DNA of 64,000 nucleotides. Source: Serripes groenlandicus (taxonomy: Eukaryota; Mollusca; Bivalvia; Cardiida; Cardiidae). The notes under the pieces are model-generated. The model was not told the DNA's origin and made no database searches. It saw only the letters and a list, made by a program, of their open reading frames with translations. Position numbers and translations under genes: made by a program. The stretch covers positions 15,681,800 to 15,745,799 of the forward strand of contig JASEVX010000010.1 of the NCBI GenBank assembly GCA_031761405.1, given 5' to 3'. Below are positions 10,866 to 22,400 of this stretch, piece by piece; the stretch's first letter is position 1; the number at the start of each line of letters is the position of its first letter.

Positions 10866-11206
10866 AACATATGTCTCCCCTAAAAACTTTTTATTGAACA
10901 AGGGGAGACAACTTTGCAACAAAGTGGCCCAGAGTTATAATTATTGCAAGGTGCACAACTTCAAATTGCCATCTATCTTTGTTGCAAGTTTCAATCAATT
11001 CCATCAAGTAGTTTATGAGTTCTGCTCTGGACAAAGTTTACACTATTAAAATATTAAACAAGGGGAGACAACTTTGCAACAAAGTGGCCCAGAGTTATAA
11101 TTCTTGTAAGGTGCACAACTTCACATTCAGAGAAGGGGAGACATAATAAGAATAATGACAAATACATTATGTCTCCCGTTCAGAGAAGGAGAGACATAAT
11201 TATAAA
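10866..11206. mobile_element. Short element with GTCTCCCC ends and two units
   Basis: Begins ATGTCTCCCCT and ends GGAGAGACATAAT. AACAAGGGGAGACAACTTTG recurs at 10899 and 11056, about 157 bp apart. The ends match those of 4851-6391, so the two are probably related. Confidence 0.65.
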
Positions 11207-11308
11207 CCTTTTATCTGTTAAGATTGTCCATACATTTTGCCAAGATGTCTTTTGATAATAAAGATCTTCGAACATGTAATATGCACCGTAGCTAGAGCTT
11301 TCATACAA

Positions 11309-11540
11309 CTAAACCCTTTCCAAATTGAAGACGAATTTGATACAGACGACTTTTGAAAACATTGTGGAAAAAGGAGAAAGAGCTCATGCTGAACAATTTC
11401 TACTTTTGCCACATTAATTTCAAAATGTTTGATAATTTTATATTTCATTTATCACGATTTTTCATATTTTTGCCTACATGTAGTTTGCTTTTTTTTTCAA
11501 AGTCGTCTGCTGCAAATTAACTGTATGTGGAAGAGGGATG
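11309..11540 (-). mobile_element. TTAA MITE, group B, diverged
   Basis: CTAAACCCTTTCC at the left, core near 11370-11415, CAAAGTCGTCTGCTGCAAAT at 11499, right end TATGTGGAAGAGGGATGA. Confidence 0.75.
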
Positions 11541-11607
11541 AGGTGACAAAACAGTGACTAATCTATCCTGGTATGTTTGATACAACATAAAGTGACTGAA
11601 CTCAGAC

Positions 11608-11836
11608 TTAACCCTTTCACACATACAACAAATCTGCAGCAGACGACTTTGAAAACATAGTGACAAAAACCTGAACAATCTCCATTAAAGACGGCTTAAT
11701 TGTTAAATAAAGTTGAAAACATTGTGGCCAAAGGAGAAATTGCTCATCATGAGCAATTTCACCTTTAGCCACAATGTTTTCAAAAGTCGTCTGCTGCTAT
11801 TGCATCAAAATGCGTCTGCAGGTGGGAAAGGGTTAA
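11608..11836 (+). mobile_element. TTAA MITE, group B
   Basis: Both ends intact. Core apex GCTCATCATGAGC flanked by paired arms of about 28 bases. Confidence 0.93.
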
Positions 11837-11865
11837 TTATCCAGATATAATAATGCCAGATGTGA

Positions 11866-12099
11866 TTAACCCTTTATCAGATACAGTAAATCTGCAGCAG
11901 ACGTCTTTGAACATTTCCTTTGCAATAGTTTGAAAACTCTCCATTTATATAAAAAGTATGATTATTCAATAGAGTTGAAACATTTTGGTAAATTGAGAAA
12001 TTGCTCATTATGAGCAATTTTTCCTTTTTCCCACAATGTTTTTCAAACGTTGACTGCTGCAGAGACATCAGAAAGTATCTGTAGATGGGAAAGGGATAA
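11866..12099 (+). mobile_element. TTAA MITE, group B
   Basis: Left TTAACCCTTTATCAGATAC, right end ATGGGAAAGGGATAA, 30 bp after the preceding copy. Confidence 0.9.
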
Positions 12100-12410
12100 A
12101 TGTCATAGACGTTCATTGAACTAAGTAAAAGCGTCATCTCCTTTTTGATGCACTAGGCCGGCACGTAGAGGCGTCATCGTTAATTGTTTTAGATTATGCT
12201 TTACCTAGGTGCACCAAGGAACTTTACTCAAAATCAAACCAACTTTGTCATGATAAAAGGAATCTAGTTATATTGTGCAAATAAGAAAGGCTCACGTCTG
12301 CTACTGCATGAACCAAAACATATATATATGCTGAACTGTCACACTCTATCAGGTAAGTTGCATCAGCAACCATCTTCCATTTAGAAGAATTCAAAACAAA
12401 TGTACAGTAA

Positions 12411-12639
12411 GTACCTTTCCCCACATTTAGACGCTTTCTGACGCCTCTGTAGCAGACGGCTTTTTGAAAACATAGTGACAAAAGAAGAAATTGCACAAAA
12501 CGTGCTATTTCTCCTTTTGCCTGAATGTTTTCGACTTTTTGTCATAGGTTATCCATTCAATTATGGAGATTTTCTATGTTTTGACAAAATACGTTCAAAG
12601 TCGTCTGCTGCAGAATTGTCGTATGAGGGAAAGGGTTAA
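12411..12639 (-). mobile_element. TTAA MITE, group A
   Basis: The left end has lost TTAA (GTACCTTTCCCCACATTTAG). Core GCACAAAACGTGC, right end intact. Confidence 0.9.
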
Positions 12640-12650
12640 TTTACCTTTAC

Positions 12651-12708
12651 CACTTTGACTCATCTGCAGCAGCGACTTTTGAAAACATTGTTACAAAAGG
12701 AGAATATA
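12651..12708. mobile_element. TTAA MITE fragment
   Basis: ATCTGCAGCAGCGACTTTTG and AACATTGTTACAAAAGGAG, cut by the next copy at its TTAA. Confidence 0.6.
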
Positions 12709-12882
12709 TTAACGCTTTCCCACATATAACAAATCTACAGCAGACTTTGGAAACATCTGAAAAATAATATCGAAAATCTCCATAAATGAACACATACTCG
12801 TTTCGAGCAATTTCATCTTTTATCAACATGTTTTCAAAAAGCCATCTGCGTCAGCTAGCGTCTATATGAGGAAAAGGGTTAA
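12709..12882 (+). mobile_element. TTAA MITE, group B, internally shortened
   Basis: TTAACGCTTTCCCACATATAAC at the left and ATGAGGAAAAGGGTTAA at the right. One core arm is deleted. Confidence 0.82.
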
Positions 12883-12899
12883 CAACACTGTAAACTCTA

Positions 12900-12991
12900 T
12901 ACTTCATTAAAATTTATAGAGATTTTCCTTATTTTTTCTTCATGATTTTAAAGTCTTCTGCTGCAGATTTGTTGTATGCAGTAAGGGTCAA
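12900..12991 (-). mobile_element. TTAA MITE right-end fragment, group B
   Basis: AAAGTCTTCTGCTGCAGATT and GTAAGGGTCAA. The left half is missing. Confidence 0.6.
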
Positions 12992-13023
12992 TGGATTAAT
13001 AAATGTGCATGCCAATATTAAAA

Positions 13024-13257
13024 TTAACCCTTTCCCTCATACAACAATTCTGCAGCAGACGACTTTGAACATATTTTGTCAAATATTGGAAAATCTCTAT
13101 AATTGAATGGATTTATAACCTATGACTAAAAGTGGAAAACATTGTGACAAAAGGAGAAATTGTACTATTTGTGCAATTTCTTCTTTTGTTACTATGTTTT
13201 CAAAACGCCGTCTGCTGCAGAGGCGTCAGAAAGCGTCTATATGAGGGAAAGGGTTAA
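13024..13257 (+). mobile_element. TTAA MITE, group A
   Basis: Both ends intact. The core apex is disturbed (TTGTACTATTTGTGCAA). Confidence 0.93.
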
Positions 13258-13357
13258 CGCTTGTAGCAAGACTTTATTGTCATGCCTTTTGCCAATACTC
13301 CAGGTTTCGATGGTATTTTTAGAGTTAACTGCTAAATTTTGCCAACACACCACATGT

Positions 13358-13608
13358 TTTATCCCTTTCCCACATACTGACATGTTCTGATGCCTCTGAA
13401 GCAGCTAGATGCCTTTTGCAAATATTGTGACAAAAGGAGAAATTGCTCATAATGAGCAATTTTGTTGTTGACACAAATTGTTTTTCAACTCTATTCAATA
13501 ATAAATTCCATTCTTTAAATATATACATGTAGACATTTTCTATATGTTTGCCTATATATTTTCAAACCCCCTTCTGCTGCAGCATTGTCGTAAGTGGGAA
13601 AGGGTTAA
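13358..13608 (-). mobile_element. TTAA MITE, group B
   Basis: TTTATCCCTTTCCCACATAC at the left, apex GCTCATAATGAGC, right end AAGTGGGAAAGGGTTAA. Confidence 0.87.
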
Positions 13609-13689
13609 AACTATATACCAATGATACTTTTTGATTTATCTCTATATGCATTTACAAAAATGTGTAAATTCCACAAAGATGCATTATGT

Positions 13690-13815
13690 ACTATTGATAA
13701 ACAGTAGAAAACATTGAGGGAAAATGAGAAATTGTTCATCTTTATGCTTTTATTCTATTTCGACAATATTTTCAAATCTTTGACAAAAGTTGTCTGAATG
13801 CCTCTTTGGATAGAC
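13690..13815 (+). mobile_element. Degraded TTAA MITE core
   Basis: GAAAACATTGAGGGAAAATG and a weak right arm AAAAGTTGTCTGAATGCC. Confidence 0.4.
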
Positions 13816-13831
13816 ACCTAACAAACATGAT

Positions 13832-14061
13832 TTAACCCTTTCCCTCATACAACAATCCTGCAGCAGACGACTTTGAACAGATTTTGTCAAAAAATAGAAA
13901 ATCTCTATAATTGAATGGATAACCTATGACTAGAAGTGGAAAACATTGTGGCAAAAGGAAAAATTGCTCGTTTTGAGCAATTTCTTCTTTTGTCCCTATG
14001 TTTTCAAAAAGCTGTCTGCTGCAGAGGCATCAGAAAGTGTCTATATGAGGGAAAGGGTTAA
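13832..14061 (+). mobile_element. TTAA MITE, group A
   Basis: Both ends intact. Core apex GCTCGTTTTGAGC. Confidence 0.94.
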
Positions 14062-14099
14062 GAGATAAAAAAAAAAGCAAATATATTTGGTGTTACATG

Positions 14100-14292
14100 T
14101 TACCCTAACCCACATACATCAAACTACTTTGAGAGCATCTAGGTAAATTTATGGAAAATATCTGTAAATGAAAATATATTTTTTTTTATAAGAGATCTTA
14201 TCAAAGTTGAAAAGGGAATAATTGCTTATCTTTCAAAAAAATTCTACTGCAGATACGTCAAAAGTGTCCGCGAAAGGGCAAAGGTTTATAGA
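14100..14292 (+). mobile_element. TTAA MITE, group B, diverged
   Basis: TACCCTAACCCACATACATC, GAGCATCTAGGTAAATTTATGG, TTCTACTGCAGATACGTC. The core palindrome is lost. Confidence 0.55.
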
Positions 14293-14339
14293 AGTCATAG
14301 TGAAAACAAGTTAATGTTATATTGCATGCAATACAAAAG

Positions 14340-14530
14340 TCCCCCTACCAGAGGAGGACAGCACATTGTGTATTGCATGTGCATTTTTTGACAAAAACAG
14401 CAGTGCACTGCATACATTTTGGATACAGTCCTATCAAACAGTACTCATTTTGACGTTTCACCTCTAAGTGTGACCTTGACCCTTGAGGTACAGGTCTGGG
14501 TCTTGTGCATGATGATCTTACCCATTTCAT
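14340..14530. repeat. Fragment related to the tandem-unit elements
   Basis: TGTGACCTTGACCCTTGAGG followed by TACAGGTCTGGGTCTTG resembles units of the pearl-like elements. No ends recognised. Confidence 0.4.
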
Positions 14531-14561
14531 AATTCAAATCACATCACCAACCCAAGTCATT

Positions 14562-14770
14562 TTAACCCTTTCTCACATACAACAAATTTGCAGCAGACGA
14601 CTTTGAAAACATTTTGTAAAAAATATGAAACTATTACTGAATGAAGCTGAAAATATTGTGGCAAAAGGAGAAATTGCTCTTTATGAGCAATTTCTCCTTT
14701 CGGCACAATGTTTTCGAAAGTTGACAAATACAAAGGCATCCAAAAGCATCTGTTTGTGGGAAAGGGTTAA
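14562..14770 (+). mobile_element. TTAA MITE, group B
   Basis: TTAACCCTTTCTCACATAC at the left, core with apex GCTCTTTATGAGC, right end TTGTGGGAAAGGGTTAA. Confidence 0.9.
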
Positions 14771-14843
14771 TTACCTAGCATCCATATCTAGAGTTGTCCC
14801 TTTCCCCTTAGCTCACACTTGTTTACCTTACTCTTCAATCCCC

Positions 14844-15448
14844 TTAACCCTTTCCCCAGCACACACACAACTTTTGAAAACATTGTGACAAAACAAGAAG
14901 TTGCTCATGATGAGCAATTTCTTCTTTTGTCACAATGTTTCAAATTCTATTCAATAGTTAAACTATTTGCTTTAGAGATATTCCCTTTTCATGCTGAGAG
15001 GACTCCAATGTCATCTGCTAAAGGTTATAATGCAGGGTTTGGAATAAGCAGGTGCAAGTAGCAAATTTGCTACTTAAAATGAGAACTTGCTACCTACCCA
15101 AAAAGTCAATAGCAAAGAATTGCTATATGAAAAAAATGGCCCAGTTTTGTTTTCATTCGATGTATCTGTTGCTATCTGTGCTTAATCAAGTTAAATTAAA
15201 CACTCTTTTATAAATTTGTTCAAACAAACAAATTGTCAACATGATTGGTTTACACCAGACAATAAGAATTTGTAAATGTACATTATTTATTGAGTTTAAA
15301 GTATACAAGTAGATGAATTAAATTTGCTTTTGTTTATCTTACTTATTAATGCTACCTAAAAGATGAATTTGCTACCTACTTTCAAAGCAGGTAGCTTGCT
15401 ATCAACCATAAAAGTTAATTTCGAACCTTAAGATTTGCTGAGGGTTAA
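14844..15448 (-). mobile_element. TTAA MITE, group B, split by a hAT-like relic
   Basis: Left 14844-15028 has TTAACCCTTTCCCC, apex GCTCATGATGAGC and CATCTGCTAAAGG. After the relic, AGATTTGCTGAGGGTTAA (15431-15448) resembles the missing right end. Confidence 0.6.
15033..15425. mobile_element. hAT-like non-autonomous relic
   Basis: Left CAGGGTTTGGAATAA, right TTAATTTCGAACCTTAA, giving imperfect inverted ends. Both sides carry repeated GCTACCTAC motifs (15089, 15351, 15371). No internal coding sequence. Confidence 0.45.
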
Positions 15449-16314
15449 AGATGTGCATCTCTTTTCATCATTTCCTGCAAACTAACAACACAGAAAAGCT
15501 TCCAAATCTGTGATCATGAATGCTGCAGAATTATCCTTGAGCAAACAGCTTAATAATCTAAATAAATTGAAAAAATTTCATATACATAAAGGATTCAAGG
15601 TAATTTCAGACCCGGCAATTTCCAAGCTGTGAAGGGATGTAGACAGAGGCTGGGTATATAAGTATATCAAATTTGAGAAAACAGGTTTTGTAAAAGATCT
15701 TATAGGCCTACATTGCTTTAATAATTGCTACTTTTAACAAGAAAGCAAATGTACACCTGGGTCGATGAAAATATTGCTTACCTTAAGATTCCGTATTATC
15801 AGCTATTCAAACAACACGTTTTGATATATGTAATTTTCCAGGTACAGTACATTCCAAAATTTAATGTCTATCAAAACCCAACTCTTTTTAACCCAACCCT
15901 TGGTCGAAGCGTCCCAGTTTGTTGCATCTAAATGTCACAGGAACTTTAGGATTATCGTATTCAATAGCTATCAGAAACTAAGACAGTAAAACGAACGCTC
16001 TAACCTCGAACGTTACTGACCACCTGGGGAACTGGACAAAAGGTTATGCAATAAAACGGACCACAATATAACGTTCCCTGAGGCCTGATACAAAATGTCA
16101 ACAAACAACGAGCGTTTGAGACAACCCCTTGATTTTCCGACTTCTCCCAATTTCCGGTTGTCGGAAAAAATATTCCGAGAGAATATAATTTCGCTTAATT
16201 TCATGTCATCAATTCAAAGTTACCTGTAGTAGTTTACTATACATTTGTACTTAACCTTAATTTTCATTCTTATGACATAATTTGTGGATGATTCACCTGC
16301 CACGACCGACATTT
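15449..16314. other. Upstream region of DYNC1LI, no repeat recognised
   Basis: Unique-looking sequence with rising CpG content from about 15970 (GAACGCTC, ACGTTACTG). It probably contains 5' UTR or proximal regulatory DNA; nothing more specific can be supported. Confidence 0.4.
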
Positions 16315-16365
16315 ATTATTTAGCGCATGCGCGCATCCAATTTATCTGGGAGCTTTCGATTCAAT
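16315..16365 (+). promoter_or_regulatory. Probable DYNC1LI core promoter with NRF1-type palindrome
   Basis: GCGCATGCGC at 16323-16332 is the exact NRF1 consensus palindrome, followed by ATCCAAT. The ATG itself lies in an ATATGGC context resembling a YY1 site. The block is locally CpG-rich in otherwise AT-rich sequence, which fits a TATA-less housekeeping promoter. The transcription start is not determined. Confidence 0.55.
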
Positions 16366-16442
16366 ATGGCTCCCGTCGGCGAACGAACTGAGAAAAATGG
16401 ATCTGTCAATGAAGAAGGAGATGAAGAATCTCAGAATCTATG
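16366..16442 (+). CDS. DYNC1LI1: DYNC1LI coding exon 1 (residues 1-26)
   Basis: The start codon has A at -3 and G at +4. The exon encodes an acidic N-terminus ending in SQNLW, where LW is the conserved lead-in to the G-like domain. The Trp codon is split over intron 1 (donor gtaaac). I chose this ATG because it is the only one in frame with a good context next to promoter-like sequence. Confidence 0.93.
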
Positions 16443-19400
16443 GTAAACAAGTTGACATATGATGCTTAGTCTCATGCTTCTTACAGGATTTTTTGTTATG
16501 CACGATAACCATTGTTGTTCTGCGATGGTCGATGTTAATTTCCTGTGTTATGATTTTTTTGCCCAGCCTCTTGTCTTAGTCATTTTGACCAAATAATTAC
16601 ATTTCATCAACGATTCTCGTGATGTTTGCAAGAACAGTTGTATAGACACATTGACATTAGTTTGAAATCCATCAACATTTATTCTTTAGCATACACTAAA
16701 TTATCTGACATCATATGATAAGAAATCTGGTCTAACCCCACCCACCTGTGGTATCGAACCAAAACACCCTTGTTAAAAAAAAGAAAGGAAAAAAGAATAT
16801 ATGGTCACATGCCAGATAGCATATGAAGACATTGATGCAGATGTCTTTTGCAGTGTTTAATTTGACTGTGTATCCAGAGTCCTAAAATCATAACATCTTG
16901 GGAGTACTCATTAAAATGTGAAGAAAAACATTGTAGGAATCCATTGTTTATTTTATTGAAATTTTAAAATGAAATACTGGTTTTGACACCTATAAAAGGT
17001 TCTTTGTCAAACAACACCTGAAACAGAAGACTTTATTCTTTGTGTAAAGTTCACCTTTTCCAATAACAAAAATCATACCAATAGTAGAAGACTGCATTTA
17101 ACCCATTCCCACATACAACAAATCTGCAGCAGACAACTTTGAAAACATACCTAAAATTGGATTTAAACTAAAGTACAATAATTGCAATTTCTTCTTTTAT
17201 TGCCATGTTTTCAAAAAGATTTCTGCTGTAGAGGCATCAGAAAGCTTCTATATTAGGGAAAGGGTTACAAACTATTTCAAAGTTTATAAATTTTAATGAC
17301 TTGGGAGTTTTGGGCACATTAAATAAATAGCCCAAGGGTGTTTTAGGCTTGATGAAAAGTTGTTCAAAGTTCTTTCGGGCATATTAAAAATAAATTGACC
17401 AAGGTTGTTTGAGTTACTGTGACAGTATAAAGATACACTAGTATTCAATGTAGAGCATCACTTGAGTTTAACCCATTTCAAAAGGCATTATTTCTGCAAC
17501 AGTCAGAGAACTGCCAAGATTTTGAAAACACTGGGCCCATGGCCCACCGAGTCTGAAAAAGGTGGGCCATTTTCAAAAACTTTGGGCCATTGTATAATAT
17601 TATTTACCTGACTTAATTTTGACCCCAAAAATCTGGCTCTGCTTTAGCTCAGCATAAGATCAAACACATTCACATTTTAAACAATTAAAACAGAATACTG
17701 TTTTGGTAACACATTTAATTTCCCATTTAATACTGTTTTCAACCAACATTGATCATTTCATTAACTTTTAATTCAAAGATTAATATATCAGTTTAATATT
17801 TGTCTCTTAACTTAAAAACATCTATGATGCTTTCAATTTCTGCATCATTCAACTTTCTTTCGGAAAACCCTCCCAGCTAAACCAAAACGAAGTCTTGTGT
17901 TTAACTAGTCCAGATCATTAAGACAAGTACTTGCTAGTTTTATCATCTGTTATTTATATTATAACCAATGTTTGAAAATATGCAGCTCACGTACCTCTAA
18001 TACATGAAAATCAAATACACATCAGCGAAACATTTGAATCTTCTGCCATTTTATTTCCTTTCAACACTTGGTTAAATTGACTAGACAAATTAGGTAAAAA
18101 AGTTTAAACAAAGTATCACTCAAATCCCTATACTTTTTGTATGAATAAGATATATAATTATTTCGTTAAATGTAGTATTCGGTAAATAAGCTACACCTGA
18201 ATGAATATAAAATGTTGTGATTTGTGTTTATTGTTTCGAGGGTAATATATCCGATTCATTGTTGATTTCGATCAGCTAATGTTTAATAATTTGAAGCTGA
18301 TTGAAAGGCAAGCCAGTGCCCCAGATAATTATTTTAACTTGGGGAGTAGTTTACCCCCAGTTTTTAGAGCTTGGGGGTAAATGACCAAAATTTGAAAATT
18401 TATAGGGTAGTGACAAAGAAAATGTACAATAAACAACAGTGTATATTTAACTGGTACACAATCTTTTGTATTATATCTATGATATCAACCAATCACAAAT
18501 CATTAACACGATTTCAGTTTCTTTACAGTCCTACAACATAATGATACAAATACATCAATATCATATTTCATCTGACAATAGTCACAAGTTTTATTTTTGA
18601 CTGTATGTAGCCTCAATGATTTATAAACACATGTCATTACTGTCCTTAACCCTTTCCCTCATACAACAATTATGCAGCAGACCACTTTGAACATGTTTTG
18701 TCAAAAAATAGAAAATATCTATAATTAAATGGATAACCTATGACTAAAAGTGGAAAACATTGTGTCAAAAGAAGAAATTGCATGTTTTGTGCAATTTCTT
18801 CTTTTGTCACTACGTTTTCAAAAAGCTGTCTGCTGCCTGGGAAGACTTATTCGTATCCCAGCTGCTGCAGAGGCGTCATAAAGCGTCTATATGAGGGAAA
18901 GGGTTAAAAAAAAACCAGTCAAACCTGTCCATTGCCTCAGTATATTTTAATTGGGGGAAAGCGAAACATGACGCATTTAAATATTTAAGCTATACATACA
19001 GTGACTTTAGAAAAAAAGAACACTAAGGACATTTCTCAAGATGTGTTTTATATTTAGACCAGTTCCAATTTATTTCATTTCCACATGTAATTTAAAGCCT
19101 TACCTATCAAGGGCCGATTTCTGGTTATTCTTTGCGCCGTCATTGGCCCACACATTTGTACCATTGTGTTTCTTACACACATTATATTTAAATACAGTTT
19201 CTTCGTCCTCGAAAAGAATATCCAGCCAGGGTTACGACGCGCACCATTCTTTTGCTTTTTCTTTTGAGCAAGAGGTGTGCGCCCTTTTAGTCTTTATGAC
19301 AGTGGAAATAATATCATCACTTATTGGTTTAACAATTGATATAGGGTGTATTTCACTATTATTGTCTGCAAGCGTGAAAAAACTTTCAAGTTTTGTCTGT

Positions 19401-22400
19401 TTCGGCTGCTTCGACATTTTTGTTTTTATCTTAATCATGTAAGCGCTTGCATTTTTAGACGCGATTTTAGGTACTTGGCAAGCGTTTAAGTGAAAAGATG
19501 AATTGAATAGAATTAAATTGAAAAGTAGACTGGTATACTGTTCCATTATCGAAGAATTACTGCGCATTTTGGGTAAAATAGTTACATTGTCGCAAACCGT
19601 TTAGCGGATGTTTATATCAAAATGAAAGTAGGTAATTTCAGCATTGACACATTTTAGTTAACGCTGTTTTATTTGATCTTATGCGTATTTATCAAAGTAC
19701 TTGCATTTTTAGTATGCTTATAAAATAAATCTCTTGCGTATCTTAACATATTTGTAGCGTCAATGACGCAGATACGCATCTTATCTGGGGCACTGGCAAG
19801 CGTCTATCAAATGCCGGATATGCAACTGATTTCTTGTCAATTTCGTGGGAATTTTGCTTCGCCATTCTTAATTAATCTGCACCAATGGCACAGCAATGTA
19901 TCCTCAGCAGATCTCTGAGCAGTCGACTAAAATTATCTATGCAAACAACAGAATATGCTATCTATATCCTTCTTTATTCAATTAATTATAACATAAAAAT
20001 TTGCCAGTCAGGACGAAAACGGATGACTTTCGCTAAGAATGATGAAACATATGGTACTGTATTATGTATATCTAAAATAGATATGAAAACATTATGGCAA
20101 ATTGAATTGCTCATTATGAGCAATTCCTCCTTTGCTACAATGTTAGGGAAAATTTAGGTAATTTTTAGCTCACCTGAGCAAAAAGTGCTCAAGGTGAGTT
20201 ATTGTGATCACCTTTTGTCCGGAGTGCGTCTGTCAACATCTTCTCCTCAGTAACCAGTGGGTCAATATGGTTGAAACTTCACAGAAAGCATCCTCTCAAT
20301 GGTCTCATCAGAATTCTTTCAAATTTTTGGGATCCATGCAGAATTCTGGTTTCCATGGCAACGAGACGAAAAAAAAAAATCTTCTTCTCCCAAACTGGTC
20401 CGCAGGTTTACAAATAATTTTGTAGAAATGTTCCCTGGCGGATCCTCTATCATATTCTTTCAAGCCATGTTGATTGGTTAGAAAACATGGCCTCAAGGGG
20501 GTGGGGCTATTTTGCATTATATGGCTATAGTGAAAACTTAAAAAATCTTCTCCTTCGAAAGTGTCAAGCCGATTTTCAAATAATTTTGTAGAAATGTTCC
20601 TTAAGTGTCCCACTTTTAGATTCCTTCAAGCCATGTTGATTGGTCGAATAACATGTGGCTATAGTGAAATCTTAAAAAAAAATTTCCTCCGAAAGTGTCA
20701 GGCTGATTTTTAAATAATTTTGCAGAAATGTTCTTTAAGTGACCCACTATCAGATTTCTTCAAGCCATGTTGATTGGTCCAAAAAACATGGCCGCCACGG
20801 GGCTATTTTGCCTTGTATGGCTATAGTGAAAACTTAAAAAATCTTCTCCTCCGAAAGTGTCAGGCCGATTTTCAAATAACTTTATAGAAATATGCCTAGG
20901 GTGAACCTCTATCAGATTCCTTCAAGCCATGTTGATTGGTCGAAAACTATGGCCGCCAGGGGGCGGGGCTTATATGGCTAAAGTGAACAAAAAAATCTGG
21001 TGAGCGATCCAGGGCCATCATGGCCCTCTTGTTTATTTATGATGATAACCTTCTCCCTAGCATAAGGGAATATTTAAGTGTATTGATTTTCTTTTCTTCA
21101 ATAGGTCCACCATACTCAGTGAGGTACAGTCAAGCTCTGCATCCAAACTTCCAACATCCAAGTCGGTTTTGGTATTAGGTGAGTAGTGAAACCATTTATC
21201 TATAAGAAAAGTCTGTGACACTTTACAAACAGATTCTCTTTGAACCTGTTAGTGGTTCTGTCTTAACCTTTTCCAGCATGTAGATGTGTTCTGACTCGTC
21301 AGTCTGCAGCAGGTAACTCGAAAACATTGTGACAAAAGGGAAAAAAATGTTGTGATCATGAGCAATTTCTCCTTTTGCCTCAATGTTTTCAACTGTATTG
21401 AGTTCCTGAGGTTCAACTATATATATGAATTTATATTTCATCAAACAATTCGTGCATAATTTGATAACATTTCTTGTATAAAGTCTGCCATCATAGCATA
21501 CTGTTTGAACAGGTTTATAATGTTATGTTATATAACGTAAAAAGGTTTTAGCTCATATTCATTTCAATATTCCAGTTTGACTTAACCATGTGAAATTTGT
21601 ACTATAATGCAGGGTTACTATTAAGAGGTGGCAGGCGGCCGGATTGACTGTCTTAAACTAATTTCTGGTCGGCTAAAATCTGTCCTGATTGGAATATTTG
21701 CTTTGGAAAAAGAATGACAGAAACATTTTAATATAAAAAGAAACAGTGACAATCCAGTGTTAATCACTTTGTGTAAATGCCCTGCCTCTACAATTTAGTC
21801 TTTCCTTCAATTTCTTAATGAAAACCCTGATAATGTGTATGGTTAGTTGTAGTGTTCAAAATAGAAGGTTTGCAAGTTTTCGGGTGTATAATTATATAAT
21901 TATATTGCAGTCTGCCATCAAAGCATACTGTTTTGAATAGGTTTAGGTTATTTATTAAGTTATTTCAGGTGAAAAAGCCTAAGCTCATATACATTTCAAT
22001 ATTCAATATAAGTGCTTCCTTTATACTAGGGATAGGAACGAATATTCGAAAAGCGGACGAATATTCGAATACTGTTTTCAAATAAGAATATTTGTTTTCA
22101 GTTGAAGAAATAAAAAAAAAATATTAGTAAAATTCTGACAGAGGTCGCGAGTTTGAGCTAATCATGATTACGGGTGAAGTGAGAAAGAGTGTGTATGTGT
22201 CGTTGGGTTATTACAACGTATGTCAAACCTTAAGTAACAATTATGACTGTTTGCAAATCGACCTTGATGGACCTCTATCTAATTTTCCAATTTCTAACAC
22301 CTTTACACTGATTACGACCGCCATCATAGTTTTCATGCTCATAGCCTAATTGATATTACTTTTTCGCTATCCAATCAGATTAGCCATTAAGTGGACGTAA

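Larger units (their letters stand above)
18314..19795 (-). mobile_element. hAT-like transposon carrying a transposase-type 5' exon
   Basis: Inverted ends CAGTGCCCCAGATAA match exactly over 15 bases. The flanks repeat GCAAGC directly (18308-18313 and 19796-19801), a 6-bp target duplication. The 1482-bp body holds a minus-strand exon remnant (19104-19417) and a nested group A MITE (18646-18907). No catalytic region is present, so this copy cannot move itself. Confidence 0.85.

Noticed and set aside
19041..19442. 133-residue plus-strand open frame
   Set aside because: It is antisense to the hAT-type exon remnant, whose minus-strand reading has recognisable motifs and a splice donor.
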